64,000 nucleotides of DNA from Nocardioides sp. AX2bis (GCF_902506435.1 NZ_LR733215.1:1283509-1347508); one strand, 5' to 3'. Positions 9,381 to 20,916 are shown, numbered from the stretch's first letter. Numbers and translations are program-made. The notes: a model not told the origin generated them from the letters alone.

Positions 9381-9682
9381 CCGACCAGGACCACGCCCAC
9401 GAGGCGCACGCCCACGAGGCAGGGGTCGCTCCCGACGACCAGGACTGTGCGGAGTACCTCGAGCGCATCGTCTACTTCCTCGACAACGAGCTCGACGCGG
9501 CCGACTGCGCCGCCGTGCGCGTCCACCTCGACACCTGCAACCCGTGCCTGGAGCGCTACGACCTCCAGCGCACCGTCAAGGCGGTCGTCGCCCGGTCCTG
9601 TGCGGAGCCGGCGCCCGAGGCGCTGCGCGAGCGCGTCCGGGTCTCGATCCGCCAGGTGCAGGTCCGCCTCAGCGAGGGCTGA
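9377..9682 (+). CDS. rsrA: zinc-binding anti-sigma factor (RsrA/RshA type)
   Basis: The 101-residue redox switch holds SigR under reducing conditions and releases it when its thiols form a disulfide. The ZAS zinc site is present: C24, H50, C54 and C57. The spacing C-x25-H-x3-C-x2-C equals that of Streptomyces RsrA (C11, H37, C41, C44). Extra Cys occur at 44 and 75. An unusual His-rich stretch (H6, H8, H11, H13) sits in the N-terminal tail. ATG 9377 overlaps the sigR stop (ATGA), so the pair is made in a fixed ratio. Confidence 0.94.
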   Translation: MTDQDHAHEAHAHEAGVAPDDQDCAEYLERIVYFLDNELDAADCAAVRVHLDTCNPCLERYDLQRTVKAVVARSCAEPAPEALRERVRVSIRQVQVRLSEG

Positions 9683-9718
9683 GCGCCGCGGCGGCCGTCA
9701 TCCGACGCCCGAACGCAG

Positions 9719-9750
9719 ACGAGCCCCCTGCCGTGAGGCGGGGGGCTCGT
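9719..9750. terminator. terminator between rsrA and bL37
   Basis: A 10-bp perfect inverted repeat (9719-9728 and 9741-9750) lies between the converging rsrA and bL37 genes. Confidence 0.75.
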
Positions 9751-9765
9751 GTGCGCGGTGAGCGC

Positions 9766-9840
9766 TCAGGTGTTGGGGCGCTTGCCGTGGTTTGCTGCCT
9801 TCTTGCGGCGTGAGCGACGCTTGCGGCCGGTCTTGCCCAT
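9766..9840 (-). CDS. 50S ribosomal protein bL37, 24 residues
   Basis: The frame encodes the 24-residue basic peptide MGKTGRKRRSRRKKAANHGK followed by RPNT. This matches the actinobacterial ribosomal protein bL37 seen in mycobacterial ribosome structures, with its conserved C-terminal NHGKRPN. A strong ribosome site, GAGGAGGACACC, sits directly before ATG 9840. The gene is far below normal ORF-caller limits and is easily missed. It lies back to back with sigR-rsrA and has its own terminator. Confidence 0.85.
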   Translation of the reverse strand: MGKTGRKRRSRRKKAANHGKRPNT

Positions 9841-9947
9841 GGTGTCCTCCTCGGATCGCGAACGCCTGATCCTCCCAGACGCCGGTGCGCCGCCCTAATC
9901 GGGTGCCCGTGGCGCCCCGCCGGGAGCCCGCCGGTCAGCGCCGCCGG

Positions 9948-10355
9948 TCAGCGCCGCCGGCCCAGGAACCGCTCGGCGTCGACGACGACCCGGGTGACCT
10001 CGCCGGCGCCGACCACGGCCGCCGGTCGGTCCCCCTCCAGGTGCCGCGCGCCGACGGTGAGGCGGTGCAGCCGGCCGTCGACGTGGGCGACCGAGGCGGT
10101 GACCTCGAGGCGCCGGCCGACCGGGCTGGCCGCCAGGTGCTCGAGGACCACCCGGGTGCCGACGCTCGTGCCGCCGGGCGGCAGGACCGGCTCGAGCGCC
10201 GCGCAGGTCGCAGCCTCGCACCACGCCAGCAGCCGCGGCGTGGCCAGCACGGCGAGGGTGCCGGAGCCGAGGGCGGCGGCGGTGTCGTCGTCGGTCACGG
10301 TGAAGCGCAGCACCGCGGTGAGGCTCGCGCGGTCGGGCGGGGTCGGGTCGGTCAT
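9948..10355 (-). CDS. thioesterase family protein (hot-dog fold)
   Basis: The 135-residue protein resembles the fluoroacetyl-CoA thioesterase-like branch of hot-dog enzymes. It has LRFTVTDDDTAAALGSGTLAVLATPRLLAWCEAAT with the family's Thr/Glu positions, then LEHLAASPVGRRLEVTASV. Such proteins hydrolyse small acyl-CoA thioesters; the substrate is unknown. ATG 10355 overlaps the stop of the upstream GNAT gene (ATGA). A 13-base direct repeat around its stop codon looks incidental. Confidence 0.78.
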   Translation of the reverse strand: MTDPTPPDRASLTAVLRFTVTDDDTAAALGSGTLAVLATPRLLAWCEAATCAALEPVLPPGGTSVGTRVVLEHLAASPVGRRLEVTASVAHVDGRLHRLTVGARHLEGDRPAAVVGAGEVTRVVVDAERFLGRRR

Positions 10356-10834
10356 GGGAGCTCCCGGGCGTAGGCGATGAGGGCCACGTCGGGCAGCGGG
10401 GCCCAGTCGCGGTCGGGTCGGCGGGTGAAGCCCAGCCGCTCGTAGAGCCGGTGGGCGGCGTCCATGGTGGGCATGCTGGACAGGACCACGGCGGTGGCGC
10501 CCTCGGCCCGGAACCGCTCGACCACCGCGGTGGTGAGGATCTCGCCGACCCCACGGCGCTGGGCGACGGGGTCGACGGCGAGCATCCGGAGCTCGCCCTC
10601 GTCGTCCTCGGCCAGCTCGCGCCAGACCGAGCCCGACGGGCAGACGGTGACGTTGCCGACCAGCTGCCCCGCCTCGTCGACGGCCACCCACACCTCGGCC
10701 TCGCGGTCGCGGCGGGCCGCGTCGGCCAGGCGCAGGGCGTACGGGTCGTCGGGGGAGAGGAACGGGGCGTACGCCGCGACCGTCATCGCCCCGACCCGGG
10801 CGAGCTCGTCCTCGCGCACACGCCGGACACGCAC
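10352..10834 (-). CDS. GNAT family N-acetyltransferase
   Basis: This 160-residue acetyl-CoA-dependent acetyltransferase has motif A ELRMLAVDPVAQRRGVGEIL with the Q-R-R-G-V-G pyrophosphate loop, and the C-terminal motif AAHRLYERLGFTRRPDRDW. The acceptor substrate is not predictable. The stop overlaps the thioesterase start, and the gene begins 2 bases after the ThDP enzyme's stop, so all three probably share one transcript. Confidence 0.88.
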   Translation of the reverse strand: MRVRRVREDELARVGAMTVAAYAPFLSPDDPYALRLADAARRDREAEVWVAVDEAGQLVGNVTVCPSGSVWRELAEDDEGELRMLAVDPVAQRRGVGEILTTAVVERFRAEGATAVVLSSMPTMDAAHRLYERLGFTRRPDRDWAPLPDVALIAYARELP

Positions 10835-10836
10835 CC

Positions 10837-12543
10837 TCAGATCCCGAAGGTGGCGCGGGGGTAGGCCGCCTCGACGTCGGTGATCACGTTGACCAGGTAC
10901 GGCACGCCCGAGGCGAACGCCCGGTCGAGCGCGGGCCCGATCTGGCGGGGGTCCGTCACGGTCTCCCCGGCGCCGCCGAGGGCCTTGACGACACCGTCGT
11001 AGGCCGTGCGCGGCGCCAGGTCGGCGATCACGTCGTAGCCGTAGAGCATCTGCATCGGGCCCTTCTCCAGGCCCCAGGCGGAGTTGTTGCCCATCACCAT
11101 CACCACGGGCAGGTCGTGCCGCACCAGCGTGTCGACGTCCATCAGCGAGAAGCCGGCCGCGCCGTCGCCGAGCAGCAGCACGACCTGGGCCGACGGTCGG
11201 GCCAGGCGGGCGGCGATGGCGGCGCCGAGCCCGGCGCCGAGGCAGCCGTACGGGCCCGGGTCCAGCCAGCCGCCGGGACGCTTCGGCTCGACGTACTTGC
11301 CGGCGAAGGACACGAAGTCGCCGCCGTCGCCGATCACGACCGAGTCCTCGGCCAGGCGCGGGACCAGCTCGCCGTAGATGCGGGCCGGGTGGATCGGGTC
11401 GGCCTCGGCGGCCAGCAGGGCCGAGTCCCGCTCGACGGCCTTGGCCACGGTGCCCTGCAGCTCGCCGACCCAGGTGCCCCAGTCGGGGCGGTTGCCGCGC
11501 TCCAGCGCGGCCAGCAGGCCGTCCAGCACGGTGGTGAGGTCGCCGGAGACGGAGTCGGCGAGGTCGGCGTGGGTGGAGACCTGGCCGGGGGAGTCGGCGA
11601 CGTGGACGACCCGGGCGGGCGTGGTGTCGTCCTTGCCGCCGAAGACGCCGTAGCCGAGCCGGAAGTCCAACGGGGTGCCGACCACCAAGACGAGGTCGGC
11701 GCCCCCGAGCGCGGCGCTGCGGGCCTTGGTCACCAGCAGCCGGTGGCCGCCCGGCACGACGCCGCGGCCCATCCCGTTGGTGATCGCCGGCAGGCCGGCC
11801 TGCTCGACCAGCCGCAGCGCGGCGACCTCCGCGCCGTCGGCCCAGACGTCGGTGCCGAGCACCACGACGGGCCGGCGGGCCTCGGCGAGCAGCCGGGCGA
11901 TGCGCACGACCGCCTCGCCGTCGGGCTCGATGGGCGCCGGCCGGGCACCGGTGGGACGCGGTCCCTCGGCGGTGTCGAAGAACTGGTCCATCGGCACGTC
12001 GACGAAGACCGGGCCGCGGTGGGAGGACCCGGCCGCCCCGAAGGCGTCCTCCATCCCGCCGAGCACCTCGCCGGCGGTGTGCAGGGTGCGGGCCTGCTTG
12101 GAGATCGACGCCAGGATCGGCGGCTGGTCAAGCTCCTGCAGGCTCCCGCTGCCCCAGCGGTTGGCCGGCGCCCGGCCGCCGACGACGACCATCGGGGACC
12201 CGGCGAACTGGGCCTGGGCGATCGCGCTGACGCCGTTGGTCACGCCGGGCCCGGCCGTGAGCACCGCGAGGCCCGGGGTGCGGGTGAGCTTGCCGGTGGC
12301 CTCGGCCGCGAAGGCGGCGGTCTGCTCGTGGCGGACGTCGAGCAGCCGCATCGGAGGGTCGGCGGTGACGGCGCCGTCGTACATCGGGAAGACGTGCGCC
12401 CCGGAGAGGGTGAAGAGGGTCTCGACCCCGTGCGCCCGGGCGGCGGCGACCGCGAGCTGGCCGGCGTGGCCGCGCAGGGTGTCCTCCGGACCGGCTGCGT
12501 CGGGGGCGTCGGAGGGGCTGGTCGGGCCGGACGTCGTCGTCAT
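10837..12543 (-). CDS. thiamine-diphosphate enzyme, acetolactate-synthase-like
   Basis: The 568-residue protein has the three-domain layout of acetohydroxyacid synthase and oxalyl-CoA decarboxylase relatives. The N-terminal PYR domain contains the catalytic-type Glu in LLDVRHEQTAAFAAEA. A central domain follows, then a C-terminal PP domain with the ThDP motif GDGAAGFSLMDVDTLVRHDL ending in NN. It is not clearly a biosynthetic IlvB: no regulatory-subunit gene is adjacent, and the sequence is closer to the IlvG-like paralogues of actinobacteria. The precise reaction is uncertain. Confidence 0.8.
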   Translation of the reverse strand: MTTTSGPTSPSDAPDAAGPEDTLRGHAGQLAVAAARAHGVETLFTLSGAHVFPMYDGAVTADPPMRLLDVRHEQTAAFAAEATGKLTRTPGLAVLTAGPGVTNGVSAIAQAQFAGSPMVVVGGRAPANRWGSGSLQELDQPPILASISKQARTLHTAGEVLGGMEDAFGAAGSSHRGPVFVDVPMDQFFDTAEGPRPTGARPAPIEPDGEAVVRIARLLAEARRPVVVLGTDVWADGAEVAALRLVEQAGLPAITNGMGRGVVPGGHRLLVTKARSAALGGADLVLVVGTPLDFRLGYGVFGGKDDTTPARVVHVADSPGQVSTHADLADSVSGDLTTVLDGLLAALERGNRPDWGTWVGELQGTVAKAVERDSALLAAEADPIHPARIYGELVPRLAEDSVVIGDGGDFVSFAGKYVEPKRPGGWLDPGPYGCLGAGLGAAIAARLARPSAQVVLLLGDGAAGFSLMDVDTLVRHDLPVVMVMGNNSAWGLEKGPMQMLYGYDVIADLAPRTAYDGVVKALGGAGETVTDPRQIGPALDRAFASGVPYLVNVITDVEAAYPRATFGI

Positions 12544-12580
12544 GCCCGCAGGCTACCCAGACCGCGCGGTGCCGGAGGGC

Positions 12581-13477
12581 TCAGACGGCGGTGGTCGCCG
12601 CGGGGACGGCGAGGGTGTACGGGTTGGTGCGGCGCAGGGCGTCGACGAGGAGCAGCAGCAGGTCGGAGCGCACCTCGGGCGGGTCCGGGGCCAGGACGAG
12701 CTGGAGGTGGAGCGCCCGGAGGAAGGCCTGGAGGTTGCCCGCGGCGAGGTACGGGTCCTCGACCACGGTCCCGTCCGTCCCGTCGCCCGTGCCGGTGACC
12801 GCGGCGTCGGCCGCGTCGGTCAGGCGTGCCACCCAGCCCTCGAGGTGGTCGAGGGGGACGAGGTCGCGCCGGAGCACGGCCAGCACGGCCGAGGCGAGCC
12901 GGTCGGGCTCCCCGGCCACCAGCAGGTCCTCGGGGGTCGTGCTCGGCCGGACGAGGCGGTCGGCCAGCACCTCCAGGACGACCTCGAGCTCCTCGCGACC
13001 CAGGTGCGGTGAGCCGGCGAGGACGCCGAGGGCGTCGGCGCCGTGGGCCACCGCGTGCGCCCAGCCGTGCCCCGGGACCTGTCCCCGGGTGTCCTGCTCG
13101 GCCAGGAACCAGGTGGCCAGGCGGTCGCCCCACTCCAGGACCTTCCCGCTCGGGACGCGCAGCACCCCGGTGTCGCGCTGCAGGCACTCCGCGAGGGCGA
13201 GCGCGGAGAAGCTGCGCCGGAAGACCGAGCCGGTTCCCTGCTCGCCGATGCCGGGGAGCAGCCCGGTGGCCAGGCCGTCGCCGAGCCCGACGAGCAGGTC
13301 GTCGTAGACGCCACGCTCGATCCAGGTGGCCAGCACCGGCAGCGCCAGGTCGTCGCGCAGCACCGGGTCGGGGTCGCCGAGGGCGCGGATCAGGTCGGCG
13401 GTGACGTCGGCCAGCGGGCGGTCGGCCGGGACGGCGAAGTCGGCGTCGACGATCTGGGTCAGCTGCGCCGGGGTCAT
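12581..13477 (-). CDS. DUF2785 domain protein
   Basis: The 298-residue protein carries the DUF2785 signature, including SVFRRSFSALALAECLQRD and GHGWAHAVAHGADALGVLAGSPH, with two conserved His. It looks like an all-helical repeat protein, with no membrane segment and no signal peptide. Its function is unknown to me. The start at 13477 is divergent from the PdtaS kinase gene, and 37 bases separate its stop from the ThDP enzyme downstream. Confidence 0.8.
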   Translation of the reverse strand: MTPAQLTQIVDADFAVPADRPLADVTADLIRALGDPDPVLRDDLALPVLATWIERGVYDDLLVGLGDGLATGLLPGIGEQGTGSVFRRSFSALALAECLQRDTGVLRVPSGKVLEWGDRLATWFLAEQDTRGQVPGHGWAHAVAHGADALGVLAGSPHLGREELEVVLEVLADRLVRPSTTPEDLLVAGEPDRLASAVLAVLRRDLVPLDHLEGWVARLTDAADAAVTGTGDGTDGTVVEDPYLAAGNLQAFLRALHLQLVLAPDPPEVRSDLLLLLVDALRRTNPYTLAVPAATTAV

Positions 13478-13587
13478 GCCGACATGATGCCTGAGGACCC
13501 GGGGTCGATGTGCCCGGTCCCGGTACCTCGTAGCCGGCGCGACCGACCGGACGCGCCGGTGTCGCCGGCCTCTCCTAGGCTTCCCCC

Positions 13588-15063
13588 GTGCCGACCCTCC
13601 TCGAGCTGGTCCGCAGCCACACCGACCTCGACGACGACGACGTGTCCTGGCTGCAGCTGCTGCAGGCCGACTGGCAGATCGTGGCCGACCTGTCCTTCGC
13701 CGACCTGGTGCTCTGGCTGCCCGACCGAGACGGCCACGGCTTCTGGGCCGGCGCCCAGATGCGGCCCACCACCGGGCCGACCGCCTACGTCGACGACGTG
13801 GTCGGCACCTTCGTCGCCGCCGGACGACGGCCGCTGCTCGAGGAGGCGTACGCCAGCGGACGACTGGTCCGCGAGGGCGACCCCGAGTGGCGCGACGAGG
13901 TGCCCGTGCGGGTCGAGTCGATCCCGGTGGTGCGGGCAGGTCGCGTGATCGCGGTGATCACCCGCAACACCAACCTGCACGGTGTGCGTACGCCGAGCCG
14001 GTTGGAGCTGACCTACCTGCAGACCGCGGACGACCTGAGCCAGATGATCGCCGCCGGCCACTTCCCGGTGCCCGGGGCGCGCAGCGACCACGCGGACTCC
14101 CCGCGCGTCGGCGACGGGTTCCTGCGCGTCGACGCGTTCGGGCTGGTCACCTACGCGAGCCCGAACGCGTTGTCGCTCTACCGGCGCCTGGGTCTGTCGG
14201 GAGACCTGACCGGGCTCGACCTGGCCGACCTCACGCGCCGCCTCGTCCCGCCGCGGCGCCGGCCCGACGAGGAGACGTTGAGCGCGGTCCTCACCGGCCG
14301 GGCGCACCGCGACACCGAGCTCGCCTCCGAGGAGGTCGCGCTGATCGTGCGGTCGGTCCCGCTGCGCCCCGAGGGTGAGCGGATCGGGGCGCTGATCCTG
14401 GTCCGCGACGTGACCGAGCTGCGCCGGCGCGACCGCGAGCTGGTCACGAAGGACGCGACGATCCGCGAGATCCACCACCGGGTGAAGAACAACCTGCAGA
14501 CCGTCGCTGCGCTGCTGCGGCTGCAGGCGCGCCGGATGGACTCCCCGGGGGGCCGGGCGGCGCTGCAGGAGGCCGTGCGCCGGGTGGGCACCATCGCGGT
14601 GGTGCACGAGATGCTCAGCCAGACCGTCGAGGAGGACGTCGACTTCGACGACGTCGCCGACCGCCTCGCCGGCATGGTGGTGGAGGTCAGCACGTCCGGG
14701 GTCCCGGTGCAGGTCCGCCGCGAGGGCTCGTTCGGCCGGCTGCCCTCGGAGACCGCCACCACCCTGGCGATGGTGCTGACCGAGGTGCTGCAGAACGCCG
14801 TGGAGCACGGTTACGGCGACGCCTCCGCCGGCACGACGGGGCACGTCGAGGTGCGGGTGCACCGCGGAGGGGGCCGGTTGCGGATCGGCGTCGCCGACGA
14901 CGGCCGGGGCCTGCCCGACGACTTCGACCCCGAGACCTCGGCGGGGCTGGGCCTGTCGATCGTGCGGACCCTGGTGCAGTCCGAGCTCGGCGGCCGGCTG
15001 CACCTCGGTGACCGCCCCCAGGGCGGCGGAGCGGTCGCCGACATCGACGTCCCCCTCGCCTGA
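13588..15063 (+). CDS. pdtaS: sensor histidine kinase PdtaS
   Basis: The 491-residue cytoplasmic kinase has a GAF-like domain (about 5-160), a PAS-like domain (about 170-285), and a HisKA_2 dimerisation/phosphotransfer helix, REIHHRVKNNLQTVAALLRL (His 296/297). The ATPase domain follows with LTEVLQNAVEHGYG (N box) and VADDGRGLP plus GLGLSIVRTLV (G boxes). PdtaS normally phosphorylates an ANTAR-domain regulator that acts on RNA. No such regulator is in this window, so the pair is encoded apart, as in mycobacteria. The gene converges on whiB1, matching the Rv3219-Rv3220c arrangement. Confidence 0.9.
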   Translation: MPTLLELVRSHTDLDDDDVSWLQLLQADWQIVADLSFADLVLWLPDRDGHGFWAGAQMRPTTGPTAYVDDVVGTFVAAGRRPLLEEAYASGRLVREGDPEWRDEVPVRVESIPVVRAGRVIAVITRNTNLHGVRTPSRLELTYLQTADDLSQMIAAGHFPVPGARSDHADSPRVGDGFLRVDAFGLVTYASPNALSLYRRLGLSGDLTGLDLADLTRRLVPPRRRPDEETLSAVLTGRAHRDTELASEEVALIVRSVPLRPEGERIGALILVRDVTELRRRDRELVTKDATIREIHHRVKNNLQTVAALLRLQARRMDSPGGRAALQEAVRRVGTIAVVHEMLSQTVEEDVDFDDVADRLAGMVVEVSTSGVPVQVRREGSFGRLPSETATTLAMVLTEVLQNAVEHGYGDASAGTTGHVEVRVHRGGGRLRIGVADDGRGLPDDFDPETSAGLGLSIVRTLVQSELGGRLHLGDRPQGGGAVADIDVPLA

Positions 15064-15080
15064 GGCGAGGGGGACGTCGA
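15044..15080. terminator. bidirectional terminator with the pdtaS stop codon in its loop
   Basis: A perfect 17-bp inverted repeat (15044-15060 and 15064-15080) has a 3-base loop, TGA, which is exactly the pdtaS stop codon at 15061-15063. It lies between the converging pdtaS and whiB1 genes. Confidence 0.85.
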
Positions 15081-15139
15081 GACGTACGGCGGTGGGGGCG
15101 CGCTGCGCGGGCCTGGTCGTGCGGCCCTGGTCGCGCGAC

Positions 15140-15391
15140 TCAGGCGGTGCGGATGCGGGCCCGGGCGTTGCGGCGCTTCAGCGCGCGACGCTCGTCCTCG
15201 CTGAGACCGCCCCAGACCCCGTGGTCCTGGCCGGCCTCGAGGGCCCAGGCGAGGCACTGCTCGCGAACCTCGCAGCGGCGGCACACCTGCTTGGCCTCCT
15301 CGATCTGGAGGATCGCGGGACCGGTGTTGCCGATCGGGAAGAACAGCTCGGGGTCCTCGTCGAGGCAGGCAGAACGGTGGCGCCAATCCAT
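15140..15391 (-). CDS. whiB1: WhiB1-type iron-sulfur regulatory protein
   Basis: The 83-residue Wbl protein begins MDWRHRSACLDEDPELFFP, as WhiB1 orthologues do. It holds a [4Fe-4S] cluster through C9, C37, C40 and C46, has the GVWGG turn (58-62), and a basic C-terminal tail (RRALKRRNARAR) for DNA or sigma-factor contact. WhiB1 is nitric-oxide sensitive and essential in mycobacteria. ATG 15391 follows a GAGGAGAGAG ribosome site. The GTG at 15415 only reads through that site, so it is not used. A CRP-like box lies 77 bases upstream. Confidence 0.95.
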   Translation of the reverse strand: MDWRHRSACLDEDPELFFPIGNTGPAILQIEEAKQVCRRCEVREQCLAWALEAGQDHGVWGGLSEDERRALKRRNARARIRTA

Positions 15392-15467
15392 GGCAGGGTT
15401 TCTCTCTCTCCTCACACGTGTGCAGACAGGGGTGCTCAGGCCTGCGGGCGCGCGTGACCGTCCACGA

Positions 15468-15483
15468 TGTGAAGGTGTTCACG
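15468..15483. promoter_or_regulatory. CRP/cAMP-receptor-type site upstream of whiB1
   Basis: TGTGAAGGTGTTCACG matches the CRP consensus TGTGA-N6-TCACA at 9 of 10 defined positions. It lies 77 bases before the whiB1 start. The whiB1 gene of M. tuberculosis is a known target of its CRP protein (Rv3676), which supports the reading. Confidence 0.65.
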
Positions 15484-15623
15484 AGCGCGCCCTCAAGACT
15501 CCCAACAGAACGGGTCCTGCACAAGCACCCAGGAGGTTCGGTGGGTCACAAAAGGCCAGGTTCGGGACGTCCGACCCAGACGGAGTGCCCTGCCGACACC
15601 CCGTGCCGATCTAGTCTCGACCC

Positions 15624-16052
15624 GTGGCCTCCCGACCGACCCCCGACCCGTCCGAGGATCCTGGCGGTGCCGCCGCCCGCCACGACCCGGCACCACCGCC
15701 CCTGGTGGTCGCCGCGTCCCTGGTCGCGCTCCAGGGGCTGGCGCTGGTCGGGCTCGGGGTCCTCCAGCTGGCGAGCCTGACCAGGGAGAGCTTCACCCTC
15801 GGCGTCGGTGTCGGCGTGTTCTTCCTGGCCTTCGCCGTCCTCCTGCTCGCCGCCGCCCGGGCGCTGCTGCGTGGCGAGACCTGGGGCCGGGGGCCGGTGC
15901 TCCTGGCCCAGCTGATCCAGCTCGGGCTGGCCTGGACCAACCGCCAGGAGCTGCCGCTGCTGCTGACCGGGGCCCTGGTGCTCACCGCCGTCGTGGCGGT
16001 GCTCGGGGTGGTCCACCCCGCCTCGGTGGCGCGGCTGGCCCGCGAGACCTGA
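15624..16052 (+). CDS. small integral membrane protein, unknown function
   Basis: The 142-residue protein has a Pro/Ala-rich cytoplasmic tail of about 25 residues, then four hydrophobic helices (about 26-48, 56-78, 88-104 and 108-132). Four-helix proteins of this kind often follow whiB genes in actinobacteria, but I know of no assigned role. The start is GTG 15624, divergent from whiB1. Its last 71 bases overlap the 3' end of the opposite-strand sigma factor gene. Confidence 0.75.
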   Translation: MASRPTPDPSEDPGGAAARHDPAPPPLVVAASLVALQGLALVGLGVLQLASLTRESFTLGVGVGVFFLAFAVLLLAAARALLRGETWGRGPVLLAQLIQLGLAWTNRQELPLLLTGALVLTAVVAVLGVVHPASVARLARET

Positions 16053-16851
16053 GCCCGGAACCGGGCCGGACCGCCCCGGCGTCCGGGGGGAGGTCGAGCG
16101 CGGCACGCAGGTCGGCCAGGGTGCGGGAGAGCACGCGCGAGACCTGCATCTGGGTCAGTCCCGTCTCGGCGGCGATCTGCGACTGGGTCAGCCCCGCGTA
16201 GAACCGCAGCAGGAGGATCCGTTTCTCCCGCGGCGGTAGGCGCTCCAGCAGGGGGCGTACGGACTCCCGCACCACGACGTCGGCCAGTGCGTCGTCCTCG
16301 CGGGCGAGCAGGGTCGACCGCGCGGGAGGGGCGCCCGGATCGCCGTCCTGGGCGTCGAGCGAGGTGGTGGCATAGGCCTGCGCGGACTCGCAGCACTCCA
16401 GGACCTCCGCGACGGTGCAGCCGACGGCGGTCGCGAGCTCGGCGGTGGTGGGGGAGCGGCCGAGCTCCTGGACGAGCTCGGCGGACAGCGTGCTGACCCG
16501 AGCCCGCAGCTCCTGCAGCCGGCGCGGCACCCGGACCGCCCAGCCCTTGTCGCGGAACCAGCGCCGGACCTCGCCCCGGATCGTGGGCGCGGCGAAGGAG
16601 GTGAACTGCAGCCCCCGCGCCGGGTCGAAGCGGTCGATGGCGAGCAGCAGCGCGACCATCCCCACCTGGACGAGGTCCTCGTGGTCCGCCCCGCGCCCGC
16701 GGAAGCGGCGTACGCAGTGCTCGACCAGCGGCCGGTGGAGGAGGGCGAGGGCCTCGCGGGCGGCGGCCCGGTCGGGCCCACCGGCGGCCACCACGGCCAT
16801 CAGCTCCTCGCTGCGGGCGCGCAGCGCGGCCTGGTCGGCGGTGTCCGGCAC
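15982..16851 (-). CDS. SigB/SigF-family sigma factor
   Basis: The 289-residue group 3 sigma factor has region 2 (HEDLVQVGMVALLLAIDRFDPARGLQFTSFAAPTIRGEVRR), region 3 (AVRVPRRLQELRARV ... LGRSPTTAELATAVG) and region 4 (LPPREKRILLLRFYAGLTQSQIAAETGLTQMQVSRVLSRTL). This is the SigB/SigF general-stress and development type. No RsbW/RsbV partner-switch gene is adjacent. About 35 basic, Pro-rich residues follow region 4 and overlap the membrane protein gene on the other strand. It lies 115 bases downstream of a hybrid kinase gene on the same strand. Confidence 0.9.
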   Translation of the reverse strand: MPDTADQAALRARSEELMAVVAAGGPDRAAAREALALLHRPLVEHCVRRFRGRGADHEDLVQVGMVALLLAIDRFDPARGLQFTSFAAPTIRGEVRRWFRDKGWAVRVPRRLQELRARVSTLSAELVQELGRSPTTAELATAVGCTVAEVLECCESAQAYATTSLDAQDGDPGAPPARSTLLAREDDALADVVVRESVRPLLERLPPREKRILLLRFYAGLTQSQIAAETGLTQMQVSRVLSRTLADLRAALDLPPDAGAVRPGSGLRSRGPAAPPRRGGPPRAPPRRR

Positions 16852-16966
16852 GGCGCTCCCTCGGCTCGGGTACGGGGCTGGGAGGACGCTAGCCAGGACC
16901 TGCCCCGCCCGGGGTCGGCCCGACCGGTGTTGTGGGCGACCGCGCCGGACCCACCGCCTGTGTCAC

Positions 16967-20212
<3,246 letters not shown>

Positions 20213-20314
20213 GTGCACCTCCGGGTCGCAGCCCGCTGGTGGGCCGCCCGGGAGCGAGGATAGTGCGGCGCCGGTGCCTGGGTGCTGCTTCGCGACAAGC
20301 CTCGCAGACGACGA

Positions 20315-20350
20315 CGCCCTCCCGGCCACGGGCTGGTGGCAGGGAGGGCG
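20315..20350 (-). terminator. sodN terminator hairpin
   Basis: CGCCCTCCC (20315-20323) pairs with GGGAGGGCG (20342-20350). An inner GCCAC/GTGGC pair (20325-20329 and 20336-20340) extends the stem. It lies about 30 bases after the sodN stop. Confidence 0.65.
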
Positions 20351-20382
20351 GCGTACGGCGAGGTGACCCCGCCGGTGGTGCG

Positions 20383-20784
20383 TCAGGCCTTCTTGGTCTC
20401 CCAGAAGATCTCGGCGATCTCGTCGATCTTGGCCAGCAGCTGGTCGGCCACGTCGGCGTCCAGCGAGCCCTTGGCGCCGGTGGCGCCGGCGAGCTTGGTG
20501 GCCTCGTTGGTCAGCTGGTGCAGCTGCGGGTACTTCTCGAAGTGAGGGGGCTTGAAGTAGTCGGTCCACAGCACCCACAGGTGGTGCTTGACCAGCTCGG
20601 CGCGCTGCTCCTTGATCAGGATGGCGCGGGTGCGGAAGTCGGGGTCGTCGTTGTCGGCGACCTTGGCGATGATGCCCTTGATCGACTCGGCCTCGATGCG
20701 GGCCTGGGCGGGGTCGTAGACGCCGCAGGGCAGGTCGCAGTGGGCCGAGACCTCGATGGTGGGGGCGAAGAGCTTCGCGAGCAT
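20383..20784 (-). CDS. sodN: nickel-containing superoxide dismutase
   Basis: SodN converts superoxide to oxygen and hydrogen peroxide with a Ni centre held by an N-terminal hook. The 133-residue precursor has a 14-residue leader ending VSA, then the mature N-terminus HCDLPCGVYDP: His15, Cys16 and Cys20 become the family's His1, Cys2 and Cys6 Ni ligands. A four-helix bundle follows. The leader must be removed for Ni to bind, and the divergent sodX gene encodes the likely protease. ATG 20784 is preceded by GAGAGGACCC. This shows a nickel-dependent defence against superoxide. Confidence 0.97.
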   Translation of the reverse strand: MLAKLFAPTIEVSAHCDLPCGVYDPAQARIEAESIKGIIAKVADNDDPDFRTRAILIKEQRAELVKHHLWVLWTDYFKPPHFEKYPQLHQLTNEATKLAGATGAKGSLDADVADQLLAKIDEIAEIFWETKKA

Positions 20785-20916
20785 GCGGGTCCTCTCAGGG
20801 GTACGTCAGGTGGTCCGTGCCCTGCGAGACTACTGCGCGTGGCAGGCGTCGGGGGAAGGGCACGGGACCCTGAAACTAGGCGCGGGGGCACCCCGGGGCG
20901 CCACGCCCCTTGGGGT

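Noticed and set aside
20213..20578. Extending the hybrid kinase to 1203 residues
   Set aside because: The extra 121 codons run through the sodN terminator and into sodN antisense, and have no PAS-like character.
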